Assembly: GCA_003254905.1 (NCBI GenBank)
Contig: QANU01067139.1
Coordinates: 901,437 to 965,436, forward strand
Direction: 5' to 3'
Origin: Nissolia schottii
Taxonomy: Eukaryota; Streptophyta; Magnoliopsida; Fabales; Fabaceae
Length of the DNA stretch: 64,000 nt
In this document: positions 13,357-26,296 of the stretch, piece after piece
Layout of the letters: each line of letters starts with the position of its first letter
Numbering within the stretch: the stretch's first letter is position 1
Notes under the pieces: generated by a model
Database searches by the model: none
Told to the model about the DNA's origin: nothing
Seen by the model: only the letters and a program-made list of their open reading frames with translations
Program-made: the position numbers and the translations under genes

Positions 13357-13511
13357 GATTTCTTGAACCTTTCTTTTTTTCCTTTCTTGTGTGTAGAATC
13401 TGCAGAAGTTGATAGAGAGAACCAAAGTGCTCAAACAATGTCTAGTTTTTCTTTTATGGTAACAGGCTAAGGTGAAAGCTGATATTGGAGAGAGCACAAG
13501 TGAGAGTGTGC

Positions 13512-13519
13512 TTATATAG
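13512..13519 (-). promoter_or_regulatory. TATA box of the SWEET gene
   Basis: CTATATAA on the minus strand, 156 bp before the ATG at 13356. This places the transcription start around 13480 and leaves a short CT-rich leader. It is the only good TATA match close upstream. Confidence 0.5.
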
Positions 13520-13559
13520 GGGGAAAAAAAAAGAAAGCAAAAGAAGTGCAAGGGTGGTA

Positions 13560-15646
13560 ATTAAACTATACGGTTGTTAAATACAGCACAGTAGTAATAC
13601 TGTATATTTGATCTTTTCCGTTGGATTCCCATGGTTAGAATCAATTTTCTCTCCTTCATGATCAAAATGAGAGCAGAGGGCAGAGATGCTGCTTGTATGA
13701 TGTCACATTCATAGCTCACGGGATGACATTGACACGAGACATGTTGTTGCCAACCCTTCTGACATTATAAAAAGAAACAAAATAACAGTTCCAATATCAG
13801 ATTTTAACACCCTATTTTTTAAAAGAAAGAAAGAAAGAAAGATCACAAAAAGAAGCCAATGGCCACTGGGGAGAATTTATACAGCAAAAGGCATTTTTGA
13901 CTTGAAAATTGAGTTGGGTTAACTCAACCCTTCCTTCAAGTTTAGGAATGAACATCAGAAGCAATGATTTTACGATAAGTTTTAATTAAAATGAAAATTG
14001 AGTTGTAAAAGATTGTTTTGTATTTATGAAAATTATTTAGATTTTATCTCTAAATAATTTGAAACTCTAATAATTTTGTACTCTGGTTATTGTAAAGCTA
14101 AAAATGTTACTAGTATTTATATAGGTGAGAGACAGTATACCAGTTTAAGCATATTCACTGTGTAATGAGATTTATTTAAAGGGTGGATTTTACTAAAATT
14201 TTATTTAACGACGAATATTTGTGTGTTGACAAGATGTCTCACACATGAATGAGTACAAATAGTACACCTATTGTGAAACGCATACAACACACACCAAGGC
14301 TACTTCTATGGGTTGGGGATGGGCTCTCTGCTTAATTAATGAACTCTTTATCTAATTAACCATCTATTTATGTGATTAATTACCTGCAGGGGACAAATCA
14401 CCAAACTCACACAGAAGGGACTAGAGAGTCACGCATGCTCCAAATTATGTCAACTTCATGGGAATTGGAGTTGGAAGCTGGAGATAGTAATGGGGAATAT
14501 TGCTGTGTTCATTGCAAGAATAAGAGGGTTAGTATGATCAATTATCTGCGTAGTTTTTTCATAGGTTTCTTCCCCAAAGCAGTTTCCCATAGATTTTCAC
14601 GAATATCCATTTCGGTGGATAAATCCGACGATATTGTGACAATATAGGGGTATAATGTACAAAACACAAGCATGATTTTTATTTACTATTTATAAAAAAT
14701 GTTCCCAAGCTAAAAATATCCGAACGCATATTTTTTGATCATTTTATTTTTAAAGGCTGAAGTCTGAACATTTTGTATACTATCAAGATTTTAGAACCAA
14801 ATAAACAAAAAGTGTAGACTTTGTAACTACACAACGGTGAATCAATAAAGCTTTCATGAGTGGAACGCCAAAGAGGTAAAGTCAGTTAATCCTCAATGAT
14901 ATTATAAATAAATATGCAAATGTTAAATATTATAGTTACATCGCATTTCTCAGTATTATTTTATGATCTGACTTAAGAGAGGGGAGGTTTATGCATAATA
15001 TATAGTTTCGGGATTTTAAGAATGCCTGGGGATCAGTGACAATGTTTAATCCAATCCAATTAGAAGTTCGGCAGCTTCCATATATAGAATGAGAATAAAT
15101 AAAATTAATAAAAAAATTGATTCCCTAAAATCGATCGTTTTTTTTTTAAATATTTTTTGTTTTAAATAAGAATAATTCCATCCTAACTCCTACGCAAAAC
15201 CTAAACAGTACTACTTTAAACACTAAATAATGAATTCATTGAAGAATTGCACATAGAAGTCAACATCCATTGAAGAAAATTAGAAGACTTTGAAACGACT
15301 AAGACACGTAACCCCTCGTCCTTTCATGCTCCAGTATGCACGTTACACTGTTGGCAGAGATTCCCTAGTGACGCGTTCAAGAATTTATCTTTTTATAATA
15401 AAAAATTGTTATTTATACAATAATTTTAATATAGACATCAAATATTTTTTCTTCCACATATTATAAAGTTTATATTCATATTACATGATGTGAGCGTGAA
15501 TCTTATGTAAAAGTGAAGACTTAATATCTACGTCAAAGTTAATATATAAATAATATTACTCTTTTGTAATACTCCATCAAAATTTAGGTGAAGAGAATAT
15601 TTATCTCAAATTAAGATGAGAGTATGTCTTTGAATTTAGTGAGAAG
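13560..15646. other. Gene-free spacer upstream of the SWEET gene
   Basis: AT-rich sequence with no supported gene. The open frame at 14372-14647 shows no known domain and has no clear splice partners. A GAAA-type simple repeat lies near 13825-13843. Confidence 0.5.
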
Positions 15647-16141
15647 TGTTACGAACTATTGGGTCAGTACTGAAATGGCTTGTAACTCAGTCCTTAAGCA
15701 CAAGTCGGGTGCTTGAGATGATGAATTTGATCTTTAGTCTTAATTGGAATTTAGACGTTGGTGGGTATCTGCAAAAGACACTTTGACGCTTAAATAAATG
15801 TTTGTAGTATATAGGTATCAGAAATGAACAAAACGTACCTCTTGTATATTATGTTTTTGCTTTATATAGTTTATTCTTGTACCTAGCCGTTTGTAGGTAG
15901 TTAATGTGTGTAACAACTCATAATTAGATGTAAATGATTGTTTTGAAGCCTTTTTGATATTATTGAAACGTATAACCTTCGTTATAAATCTGTGGGTGAC
16001 TATTTATGACCTTTGTTATTGTGTAACGGTTACCGTTTCTGGTCTAGATAATCCCGAGATAGTTGACACTCCGATTAATTGTCTTGAGATGTGATGATGA
16101 ATGACATGTTGTGCATTTGGGACTAAGTTAAGTCCTTAACA
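15647..16141 (-). mobile_element. Probable solo LTR (fossil)
   Basis: A 495-bp block starts TGTTACGAAC and ends CCTTAACA, with near-identical 5-bp flanks (AGAAG before, AGAAA after). In the minus direction it contains a phrase resembling GAGCGTCGGAGT...TTGCAGGTA, found in many plant gypsy LTRs and also in the LTR fragment at 17821. No internal element sequence is attached, so it fits the product of LTR-LTR recombination. It appears old. Confidence 0.5.
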
Positions 16142-16587
16142 AGAAATTATTCAAGTTATTTTATATTTGTAAATTTATGCAGATTATTATATGTTTTCTT
16201 TCTTCAAAAATAAAATTTCACAATTAATTTTGCAAAAACTATATTTGTCAATAAAAAAATTGTATTTTATAATGTTCAAATTGAATTTTATCCCCCCCCC
16301 CCCCAAAAAATAAGCTTTCCAAGTTTCCTCTTGATGAGTCAACAAAATATCACCATATGTCTGCATGCCATGTCAGCCATTATTACTACTATAGAGATAG
16401 TGCTTTCTGACCTGCAATAAAACCTAATTTCCATTATCAACGCAACACTCTTCATTATATCTTCTGACCGTACTTCAATTTTGCCAAGATTAGTAATGAC
16501 GTATTATCGCCATTGACAAGTTGTTTGTGTAATATTGGCTTTAGGTTCAAGATGTGTTACTTGAGCCTCTTAATTCATTTTTTTTTT

Positions 16588-17527
16588 CCAGAAATGCTTC
16601 ATGTACAGTCCTAAACCATACACCCGTACATACACCATTCTTTTATGCGATTTTATACGCAATTAATGATGATTATACGTAAAATGTATAATTATACACA
16701 ACGCGGGCCCAATCTCGAACCCGTTCTCGTCATCGTTTTCACGTATCATCTTCAACCTCTCATCCTTGTTCTGTTACGTTCATCATCGTCATCCTTGTCA
16801 TTCTTTCATCCTGTCATCCTCTCATCATCATCATCCTTCTCATCCTCCTCATCTTAATCCTCTTATCATGTCAAATTTGATTAAAATGAAATTAAGATGA
16901 TAAAATGTTGGTTTTCTTTTTAAAATAGATGAAATCTATCTTTAATAATGGTTGTAAGGGTCTATGTTGCAGAATATAAAACCTGAATGGAGTGCACAAA
17001 GTAATATAAAACCTCAACTCTTTTTACCAAAACAACAACTACTAAAGGTATATAAACACTTAAAAGGTTTGTGATGTAACCAATGTGGAATTAGAGCTTT
17101 TGAAATACATAAGCTTTGTTCTACTTCTCTCAAATACTAGAGCTTTTGAAATACATAAGTTTTGTTCTACTCTCCCAAATACATTATAGATTGGTATTTA
17201 TACAACCAAATTCTACAAATAAATACCAATGAAATACATAAGCTTTGTCCTTTTTAATTCATACATTCATATATTTATTTACATTCATATGTATTTGAAT
17301 GTAAGCAAATACATATGGATGATAGTGATGAGAGATGAGAGCGACGAGAGAGAAGAGAGAAAACAGAAGGAAGTGAAAGCGGGAAGGTTTTGTGATGTGC
17401 GTGAGTTCACACGCGTGTAGCTGAGAGTGGGAGAGAAAGTGGACGGAGTAATTATTTGATGGGCTCACCGTATTATGATACCGATGTATGTATGGTGTAT
17501 GTTTTAAGGGTGTACACGTAGCACTGC
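16588..17527. mobile_element. Short non-autonomous Mutator-like element
   Basis: The left end (ATGCTTCATGTACA...CCATACACCC) and the inverse of the right end (GTGCTACGTGTACACCC...CATACACC) are terminal inverted repeats. The flanks carry a CATTTTTTTT-type duplication that differs only in T-run length. Both ends match those of the 5.2-kb FAR1-type element at 49019-54194. The right-hand 130 bp are clearly homologous to it (CACACGCG...GGTGTATGTATGGTGTATG). The inside holds no transposase: it has a CAT/CCT-rich microsatellite (about 16780-16860), a tandem 45-bp repeat (about 17092-17190, GAGCTTTTGAAATACATAAG twice) and spacer. It is best explained as a deletion derivative or relative mobilised by such an autonomous element. 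Confidence 0.7.
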
Positions 17528-17820
17528 CATTTTTTTTAACTGTTAAATAAGATAAAGAAAAAATTAATGCATTCAACGTTTTAAAATTTTAAAAACATCT
17601 ATTTTTAGAAAGATGAGGTAAAAGATCCAAATATTACTCTGTTTATCCCTAGTAAATTATTAACGGTGGTTGAGAAAATTAATTCATTGAAAAATTCAGA
17701 CTACGTAACAGGGATTTATGTGATGTTTTCTAACATCATCTGAACAAGGAAGAATATTGCTTTCTCTTTCAATTCACACACGTAATTAATTTCAATAGAT
17801 ATGTTAATGTGATACAGAAC
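16744..17820 (+). repeat. Direct duplication, copy 1 (element interior plus flank)
   Basis: This 1077-bp segment recurs at 18247-19305 with roughly 1% substitutions and one deletion in the CAT/CCT tract. It starts inside the Mutator-like element and runs past its right end into about 290 bp of unique flank, stopping at GATACAGAAC. It is therefore not a second transposition but a duplicated segment or an assembly effect. Confidence 0.9.
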
Positions 17821-18245
17821 TGTTACGGACTGGGCCATAAAGGCCCATCCCGGCGACCCAACACTCAGGCCCATATCCGCGGACCCGACCCGACCTCTCA
17901 CAAACGATCACCGACAAGGTCGCCACTCTCTAGCCGCTCAGGGTTAACGGCTCCGAGATCTTCGTCGCCTTCCGCGATGTCCGGGAACAGCGCGCAGATC
18001 ACGGATATCCCCCCGCCTCCGCGATACCCGAAATCTCCTCCATCACCCCGGTTATATAATGAGCCTATATCCCAGGTACAAAGACATCACATAATCATTC
18101 ACTATACTTCTTCGACCCTTGCTTACTTGAGCGTCGGAGTAATTGCAGGTACACACCGCGATTGCGTGTCCAGAGATCGATCGTGCCAAGGTCAGAGTTT
18201 TCATTCGGTTCCACAGTCTCAGGATTCAGAGCTTGTACCGAGGTA
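17821..18245 (+). mobile_element. LTR fragment cut by an assembly gap (fossil)
   Basis: The block begins TGTTACGGACTGGGCC directly after AGAAC and is much more GC-rich than its surroundings. It carries a TTGAGCGTCGGAGTAATTGCAGGTA-like phrase typical of plant gypsy LTRs. It runs into the single N at 18246 and shows no matching end. In the second duplicate copy the same site is empty (AGAAC followed directly by ACTGTGAG), so the LTR marks an insertion. Only part of one LTR is visible. Confidence 0.6.
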
Positions 18246-18246
18246 N
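18246..18246. other. Ambiguous base N (probable assembly join)
   Basis: A single N sits exactly between the LTR fragment and the second copy of the duplicated segment. The sequence on either side is not contiguous by homology, so missing sequence or a misjoin is likely. Confidence 0.8.
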
Positions 18247-19305
18247 TATCATCTTCAACCTCTCATCCTTGTTCTGTTACGTTCATCATCGTCATCCTCG
18301 TCATTCTTTCATCCTGTCATCCTTCTCATCCTCCTCATCTTAATCCTCTTATCATGTCAAATTTGATTAAAATGAAATTAAGATGATAAAATGTTAGTTT
18401 TCTTTTTAAAATAGATGAAATCTATCTTTAATAATGGTGGTAAGGGTCTATGTTGTAGAATATAAAACCTGAATGGAGTGCACAAAGTAATATAAAACCT
18501 CAACTCTTTTTACCAAAACAACAACTACTAAAGGTATATAAACACTTAAAAGGTTTGTGACGTAACCAATGTGGAATTAGAGCTTTTGAAATACATAAGC
18601 TTTGTTCTACTTCTCTCAAATACTAGAGCTTTTGAAATACATAAGTTTTGTTCTACTCTCCCAAATACATTATAGATTGGTATTTATACAACCAAATTCT
18701 ACAAATAAATACCAATGAAATACATAAGCTTTGTCCTTCTTAATTCATACATTCATATATTTATTTACATTCATATGTATTTGAATGTAAGCAAATACAT
18801 ATGGATGATAGTGATGAGAGATGAGAGCGACGAGAGAGAAGAGAGAAAACAGAAGGAAGTGGAAGCGGGAAGGTTTTGTGATGTGCGTGAGTTCACACGC
18901 GTGTAACTGAGAGTGGGAGAGAAAGTGGACGGAGCAATTATTTGAGGGGCTCACCGTATTGTGATACCGATGTATGTATGGTGTATGTTTTAAGGGTGTA
19001 CACGTAGCACTGCCATTTTTTTAACTGTTAAATAAGATAAAGAAAAAATTAATGCATTCAATGTTTTAAAATTTTAAAAACATCTATTTTTAGAAAGATG
19101 AGGTAAAAGATCCAAATATTACTCTATTTATCCCTCGTAAATTATTAACGGTGGTTGAGAAAATTAATTCATTGAAAAATTCAGACTACGTAACAGGGAT
19201 TTATGTGATGTTTTCTAACATCATCTGAACAAGGAAGAATATTGCTCTCTCTTTCAATTCACACACGTAATTAATTTCAATAGATATGTTAATGTGATAC
19301 AGAAC
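18247..19305 (+). repeat. Direct duplication, copy 2
   Basis: Second copy of 16744-17820. It lacks the left terminal repeat of the Mutator-like element but keeps its right end (to about 19014) and the following flank to AGAAC. Sequence then continues uninterrupted (ACTGTGAGTACT), i.e. without the LTR seen after copy 1. Confidence 0.9.
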
Positions 19306-22300
19306 ACTGTGAGTACTACTAACAATGGAATTGACAGCTGTACGCATGAATATACCAGGAGGTGACTTATTTGTGTTGATTCATAGGTAAGGCATTGCGT
19401 TGACATACACATATTTATTGTTAAATAAAATTTTAATAGAGTTTACATTTCAAATAAGTCTTATCTAATAGTAAATATATGTGTTTAACATAATATTTTA
19501 CACATAAATATGTATAAATAACATTTTTCATATATAAGTTGTTATGTGGGATATTTGAACATAGAGTCCGCTCAACTTGCTGGAAAGTTATCAATTTATT
19601 GCATGTTTGGATTCTTAGTCGAAATGTTAAAATCAATGTTTAATTAGGGAAATAAAAAATACTCGCATGTAATATTATGATAGCTTCAAGCAGAAAATAA
19701 AACACACTACATATGTCAGCTTTAAAGCTTGTGTTGAGGCAAGTGGAAGATCTCGCTGGAACAGTTTCCAAGCGCCAAAGTGCTCTAATTTAAGTTGAGA
19801 ATTTATTTTCACTTCATTCATAGTTTTATCATTTATATTTTATTATAATTTTATCTAATAATATATGAAATGGGAGTGAAAAAATTATCTTATAAAAGAT
19901 AGGACAAATAACACTCCAAAAATTAGTGGGGCCCAAGGAATAAGGTACCTAATATGACTTTCTTCTTTTTCTTTACCTGAGATGAGAAGTACCCTTTTCA
20001 ACATCGGTTCAAAGATTGTTTCACAATTGGAGGCTTTCGATGCATCCAAAAACCCACGTTAATCATGTTCATTTAATGTGCAATCAGTATAAGCAGGATA
20101 GAAAATAAACAATGGAAGTAACCATCTTTTTCATGGGGCCATTCTTCAAATCGAATTACCTAACGAAATTATTGAGCCCATGGAGAACCCTTCCCCTGAA
20201 TGCGTGTGGCTGGATAAGTGGGTGCTTTCCATCTCCTTTTGGCCACATATACATATAGGCCAAGCATTAATAATTAATAATGCAAATACAATATGAACAT
20301 TATAAAGTTCATGGACATAACACAACCAACTTGTTCTGTTTCAACCATAACTCAGTTGCATCCAAAAGATGTGCACGCAATCTCTCACGTCGTTACTCAA
20401 TTTTTGACGGTTGCTTATTCCACCCATGACTTTAGCTAATTGCCCTCTAATCTACCCTATGCAATCCGTTAAGAATAATGAAAGGAAAATGATTATTAAT
20501 TGTATCAATATCAATTAAGATTCGGCTAGGATTAAATAAAAACAACTAGGAGAGCCTGTTGAACTTTTACCCAACATCAAGGTCATAAAGTTCTAGCCAC
20601 CTTCCATTTTCAAGTCACTGGTGCATGAATTTCATCAGAAAAGCGGGATAAAATAAAGAATATATGTCAACAGTTGGATTTATTTATTTATTACGGTGTT
20701 ACATCAATCAGAATCAGACTGAAATCCTCATAAATATTTAGTAGTAGACAGAATAATTATCAGCTCTTCAGCTCTTAATATTCTTACAAAGTCTTAACCC
20801 TTACCATATGGCAGACTTACATGCATGGATTATGTTGTTGAGGTGATTTTTTATTTTTACTATGGGCAAAAATTGCCAGATAGACAATAAGAAAAAATAA
20901 ATTGTATGTGAAGAAAATTTTGTATAATCATAAAGAGTCTAAGATATACATTAAATTATATTATATAGATGACATTTCAATTATAAGTATAAATTCTTTT
21001 AAAATAAAAAATTAAAATATCACTCATTATGTGATTTAAATTATATTTAACATGACACTCAAACAATTAACCACACAATAATTTATCTTACCCTCGTCTT
21101 TTACGTAAAAACAGAACAACATGGACAATTTCTCAATAATGCAATCTTAATTTTCTGACTTCAACTCAAAACTTCGAGACCATGCAGATCACATCAAAAT
21201 AACTATTAAAGCAACTAGTGAATCTCAAAGTTATGAAGCCACACGTCAAGAACAGACTAATTGTGGATTAAGCATCTTGGGGTGGTGATGAACAAATTCA
21301 GATTGCCCACTTCCATCACATAGCAGATTTTGTGTCTTTTGTTACCTTTTCTTGTGTCCCCACCGAAAGTGAAGAAACTTTTAGGCCTACACGTTTCATT
21401 GTGACACGTCTTCTATATATATTATGCCTTTGGATTTTTATGGATCGCACCAACCTACATTGAAGGGAGGCTCACCACCACCCTTTCCAAAACAAAGTGC
21501 TTTCCGCAGTTTCTAGTCTCCTTGGGCTTAACCCTTACCCCCAAGTGTAAACTTTACATGAGCAAATTTATGACCAAAAACTTGCAGTAAACCCAAACTT
21601 CAATTTGGACATGTTCAATAATCAATGTAGGCTACTTGGTTAAGCATTTCATCAGCAAATAGCATAGACAACGACCTTGTGACATACAAGCAAGTGATCA
21701 CAACTTGTTAAGGCATCACATCACTACCTAGCTTCGTGCATCATTCCCAGTTTCTCACCATTCCTTTTTGTACTTGTTCCCTTTCGCTTGGTGACGAAAT
21801 GACTATTAAAATTATATTTTCTCATTAACTTAAATTTTTAAAAGAAATAAGCCAATAGTTAAAATAAGTGAAGTCTCATTTTTCTTAAAAAGTTATTACA
21901 TGATCGGGAAGTATTAGATGAATTATATTTTACTAAATGACTTACATTTAAGCTTTAATTAGTCGTAAAATACACTTTTATATGAAATACTAATTTATTA
22001 TTAGGAGGTGGAACAGAGAATCTACCTTAATATCGTGTGACTATCCATAATTTATCTACTTTAACCTATTAATACCTTATCTTAGGGTCTAAAGTCAGTA
22101 TGTTACAAAATATTCCTTGATTTAAATGGCTAGGTTTTTTTTACCTGGACTTGTGAATCTTCCACTTGAGCTTCCATACGAGGAAATAACCATCCAACCC
22201 AAGGAATATAGAGCACCGTCCTAGTCAACAGTGGTCTCCCCACCACAATCAAAATTTCAAGGCCATGTACTTTTGAAATGGTTAATACTCTATTTAGTCC

Positions 22301-24589
22301 ATGTTTACATCTTTATTTTTGTTGATTTCTTAAATTAAAAAAGTAACAAGTCAGTCTATATATTTTGTAAATGTTAGACTCATTGTCTTAATATCTAAAC
22401 ATTTATAAGACTATCCTAAGTAGTCTATGAAAATTCCAACTATTTCATTTTCACACATGGGATAGAGATTAATAAGTCAAACGTTTGCGAAGTTCAAAGA
22501 TTAAGCTATCATTTTTTTAAGTTGAGCGATCAACTGTCTCACACGTGTAAAGTCTAATGACCAAATAAGGTGTTAACCTTTTTTGTAAACAGCAAGAGTA
22601 AGAATATTTTTCTTTACATACAAGATTGTTAACATTAAGATTTTACATAAGATCGAAAGTGTAAAAAAAACATAAAGCAAAAAATCATAATATAATTTAA
22701 ATTGTAAGATCATTCAACCTAACTGAAATTGATCTCTTTAAAATTTGGAGATCATAATATTTTAAGAGTTAAATCATGATATTATCCCCACTCACATGTA
22801 TGCAAGTGCCTCCTTCACGTAAGTCTTGTCTTTTTTGATGATTTATTGAAAAACTTAAGCCAAGGAAATGACAAGCACCAATAAAGAAGAGTCATCCACG
22901 GAGACTCGACATTCGACAGTCGACAGTGTTATGCGCAAGTTGATTATGAAAAGCCGAATTTAAAGCTCTCGAAAGGAAATCAGGGGCAAACCCCAAAACC
23001 CCTTCACTTGTCTATCTCTGATTGGTTATGTTTCTGCTCCTTTGAAAGCAATCTGCACTTCATAGTAAGGCTCCCCCACAAAAATGAGAATTAGTGCCTT
23101 GTGTTGTAAAATTAGATAGAGTATCAAAGACAAATTCCATCACTAGGGTCCATAGTTTGCACCATTAATTGCGCCTACGTGCTCTTCTTACATTAGTTAA
23201 GTTTTTTTTTTTTCCAAAAATAATTTTACTGTTTTCCCATTACCAACAGTTATTGCCAATTCACAATCCACATTAGCACAATTGTTCATTTCTTGAGAAT
23301 TTCACTAGTCATTACAATCCCAAAATTCCTGCTATTCAGATATCAACAATTAAGATATCAACAATTAAAATATCAATTAAATAGATAAAGAACCAGAATA
23401 TTGCTTTAATGCCGTGAAAACTAGGGAATAATAAGGGATATATGTGTGGAATGGCAAGACTTTACCCACTAAATTGACATTTTGAGGCAACTTCGTGGTC
23501 ATAATTTTTCTTTGTAAAAGAATTCATTATTGTAATCATCGATAGCATGTTGTTCACTACTGAAATGATTTGTCAAGGATTTTAGGTTGCCTTGGGAACA
23601 ATTTTGGTTGGATTTGATGCTAGAGTTATCTACTGTTCTTCTGACATCAAAGTTCACAACGATATTATTATCATAATGGTGTAAAAGACTTGGTAATGCA
23701 TTATTGAAAGGAAAAAGGAAGGGAAAATTCTTTGGCAGACTAATTAGTGGGTTCTAGAAGAGATAAAAATTCATTATTTTACAACGATAGAATCAAAAGA
23801 GATTAATATACAGCTTAATATAATGAGCAATGATGAATAGAAGAACTTCTTTGTGATTCATAAAGTTTCATTTCACTAACTGGTGGCACAGTTTGTGTTA
23901 GTAATAAAAAAAAGAAAGACTTGCTGAAATAGAAACAGAACAAAAGAGAAGGTGGTTTTATAGAACAAAGGCTTAATGCTTTCATTGATTACTGCTACTA
24001 CACCGATCCAAGAGTTTTAGAGTATCCAAAACTGGACAGAGAGAATCACTGATAAAGGCTAACCAAAGTTTTTGTGGTTGACACAGGTAGTAAGTGGTGA
24101 CCAACTTCAATCCTTAAGATGAAAATGCAAGTTCAAATACAACTCTATAAATTTTTTATTTACTCAATCCTCGTATTTCTATAGTCAGTCAAATATTAAT
24201 CTTGTGGTTAATGTTTGGAAGTACTTTTTTAGCTTAACAATAGGTTTAATAGGAACCAGTTTTAGAAGATTTTGTATCTGTCATCTTCTTTGGTAACAAG
24301 ATATCTATCCGAAATTGAAAATGAAAAAATAATTGTGAAAGATTATAGATGAGAAGGTCGTACAAGAAAATCAACATCAGAATTTTTGTTTTTTGTTTTT
24401 GTTTTTGTTCTTGTTCTTGGGGGCTTCTAGAGGAGCTAGAGAATGGGGGATGGACGAGCATTTGGGAAATTGAACTCTTGACCCAACACCAACACCAGTA
24501 GCAGCCCATCTAAGGTCCAACAGCATTATTGATATTCAATAACATGAAATCAAAGAAGAGAAAAAAAAAATAAAAATTTCTACTTCAAC
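19306..24589. other. Long gene-free spacer
   Basis: AT-rich, with no supported exon series on either strand apart from the MITE at 22281-22577. The last 300 bp form the promoter and leader region of the PPR gene; no distinct TATA box is obvious there. Confidence 0.5.
22281..22577. repeat. MITE-like element, family A copy 2
   Basis: Left end GTTAATACTCTATTTAGTCC and inverse right end GTTAACACCTTATTTGGTC are terminal inverted repeats. It is 297 bp, the same family as 2087-2399 and 38831-39123, and has no coding capacity. Confidence 0.6.
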
Positions 24590-26296
24590 ATGCAACTCAC
24601 CAAATTGTGTTCCACTTTCCACCCTGCAAGAGCAACAAGAACCTTGCAAAGCATTCACCTTTGCACATCTGCAGAGTCCGCACCATACCCATCACACTGG
24701 TACTCTGTCATAAGGAACCACGTTCAACACGGACCATTGAGGTGGGCCCTCGTTGTGTACAAACAAGCTCGCCATGAAGGAGGAGTCTATGATCCCCGTC
24801 TGGTCCCTCTCCTGCTCAAGGCTTGTGCCGCCCTCTCCTTTCTCCGCTACAGCAACGCTTTGCACGCAGAGTCCATCAAGGCAGGTTCCTACGGCGATGT
24901 CATCGTTGGAACGGCATTGGTTGCAACCTATGCGGAATGCGGTGTTCTTGCTGATGCCCGCAAGGCGTTTGACGAAATGCCTGAGAGGAATGCTGTCACG
25001 TGGAATGCCGTGATCAGCGGGTACTTGAGGAGCGGTGACACAGAATCTGCTTCCGTTCTGTTTGCGGAAATGCCTGGGCAGACGCGGGTGTCTTGGAATC
25101 AGATGATTGGCGGGTTCGCCAGGAATGGGGACACTGCTGCTGCTAGAAGGTTGTTTGATAAGGTTCCAGATGAGTTGAAGGATGTGATGACTTGGACTGT
25201 GATAGTTGATGGGTATGCCAGGAAAGGGGAGATGGAAGCTGCCAGGGAGATGTTTGAGAAGATGCCGGAGAGGAACTGCTTCGTGTGGTCCTCTATGGTT
25301 TGTGGTTACTGCAAGAAGGGCAGTGTCGAGGAGGCTGAGGCCATTTTCCGCCGTGTTCCGGTCCAGAATCTGGAGATTTGGAATTCCATGATTGCTGGGT
25401 ATGCCCAGAATGGATTTGGCCAGAAAGCAATGAAAGCTTTCGAGGAGATGAGAGCTGAAGGGATTGAACCAGATGAGTTTACTGTTGTTAGTGTTTTATC
25501 TGCTTGTGCTCAGCTTGGCCTCCTGGATGCTGGTAAGGAAATCCATCTCATGATAAAGCTTAAAGGACTAAGATTGAACCCTTTTGCTGTGAGTGGATTG
25601 GTTGACATGTATGCAAAATGTGGGGATTTGGTCAATGCAAGGTTGGTATTTGAAGAGTCCACTGAGAGGAACATCATCTGCTGGAATGCTCTGATTTCAG
25701 GTTTTGCCACCAATGCCAAATGGAAGGAGGTTCATGAGTTCTTCGGAAGAATGGAGGATTCAAATGTAAGGCCTGATTCTACCACCTTTCTTACTGTACT
25801 CTCGGCTTGTGCTCATGGGGGCTTGATCAGTGAAACTTCAGAAGTAGTATCAAAAATGGAGGCGTATGGAATTGAAATAGGCATCAGGGTTTATGGATGC
25901 TTGGTTGACCTCTTGGGAAGAGCAGGGAGATTAAAGGAGGCTTATGACTTAATAAAGAGAATGCCAATGAAACCCAACGACAGTGTTTTGGGGGCAATGC
26001 TCAGTGCATGCCGGATTCATTCAGATAAGAAAATGGCTGAACAAGTAATGGAGGAGATCAGCGTGGACTTGGTTTCTGATGAAGACTCTAACAATGTGCT
26101 TCTGTCAAATATGTATGCAGCTTCTGAAAGATGGGAGAAAGCTGAAAGCATGAGGAGGATCACGGTAGATGGAAGGTCCCAAAAGACACCCGGGTGTAGT
26201 TCAGTCATCTCTAATAACTCTGTTGGAGGTTTATGTGTGAGTGCAGGATTCCAACGTCAACTACAACATGGGTTAAGTGCAATCTACAGTGAATAA
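24590..26296 (+). CDS. Pentatricopeptide repeat protein (PLS/E type)
   Basis: An uninterrupted 568-codon frame, typical of intronless plant PPR genes. Residues 1-35 are Ser/Thr/Arg-rich and look like a mitochondrial or plastid presequence. From about residue 66 to 480 there are successive 31-36-residue repeats with family phrases: DARKAFDEMPERNAVTWNAV, WNSMIAGYAQNG, PDEFTVVSVLSACAQLG, LVDMYAKCGDL and GCLVDLLGRAGRL. The alternating repeat lengths and the end after the E-type region (SNMYAASERWEKAESMR, PGCSSV) put it in the PLS class; the DYW deaminase is absent. Such proteins bind organelle transcripts and often recruit editing deaminases in trans. The target is not predictable here. The layout suggests the At3g21470-like group, from memory and unverified. 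It is convergent with the PsbP-domain gene downstream. Confidence 0.93.
   Translation: MQLTKLCSTFHPARATRTLQSIHLCTSAESAPYPSHWYSVIRNHVQHGPLRWALVVYKQARHEGGVYDPRLVPLLLKACAALSFLRYSNALHAESIKAGSYGDVIVGTALVATYAECGVLADARKAFDEMPERNAVTWNAVISGYLRSGDTESASVLFAEMPGQTRVSWNQMIGGFARNGDTAAARRLFDKVPDELKDVMTWTVIVDGYARKGEMEAAREMFEKMPERNCFVWSSMVCGYCKKGSVEEAEAIFRRVPVQNLEIWNSMIAGYAQNGFGQKAMKAFEEMRAEGIEPDEFTVVSVLSACAQLGLLDAGKEIHLMIKLKGLRLNPFAVSGLVDMYAKCGDLVNARLVFEESTERNIICWNALISGFATNAKWKEVHEFFGRMEDSNVRPDSTTFLTVLSACAHGGLISETSEVVSKMEAYGIEIGIRVYGCLVDLLGRAGRLKEAYDLIKRMPMKPNDSVLGAMLSACRIHSDKKMAEQVMEEISVDLVSDEDSNNVLLSNMYAASERWEKAESMRRITVDGRSQKTPGCSSVISNNSVGGLCVSAGFQRQLQHGLSAIYSE

Noticed and set aside
17229-17576. Paired open frames within the Mutator-like duplicate (also at 18715-18954)
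   Set aside because: They overlap on opposite strands, run through terminal-repeat sequence and show no domain.
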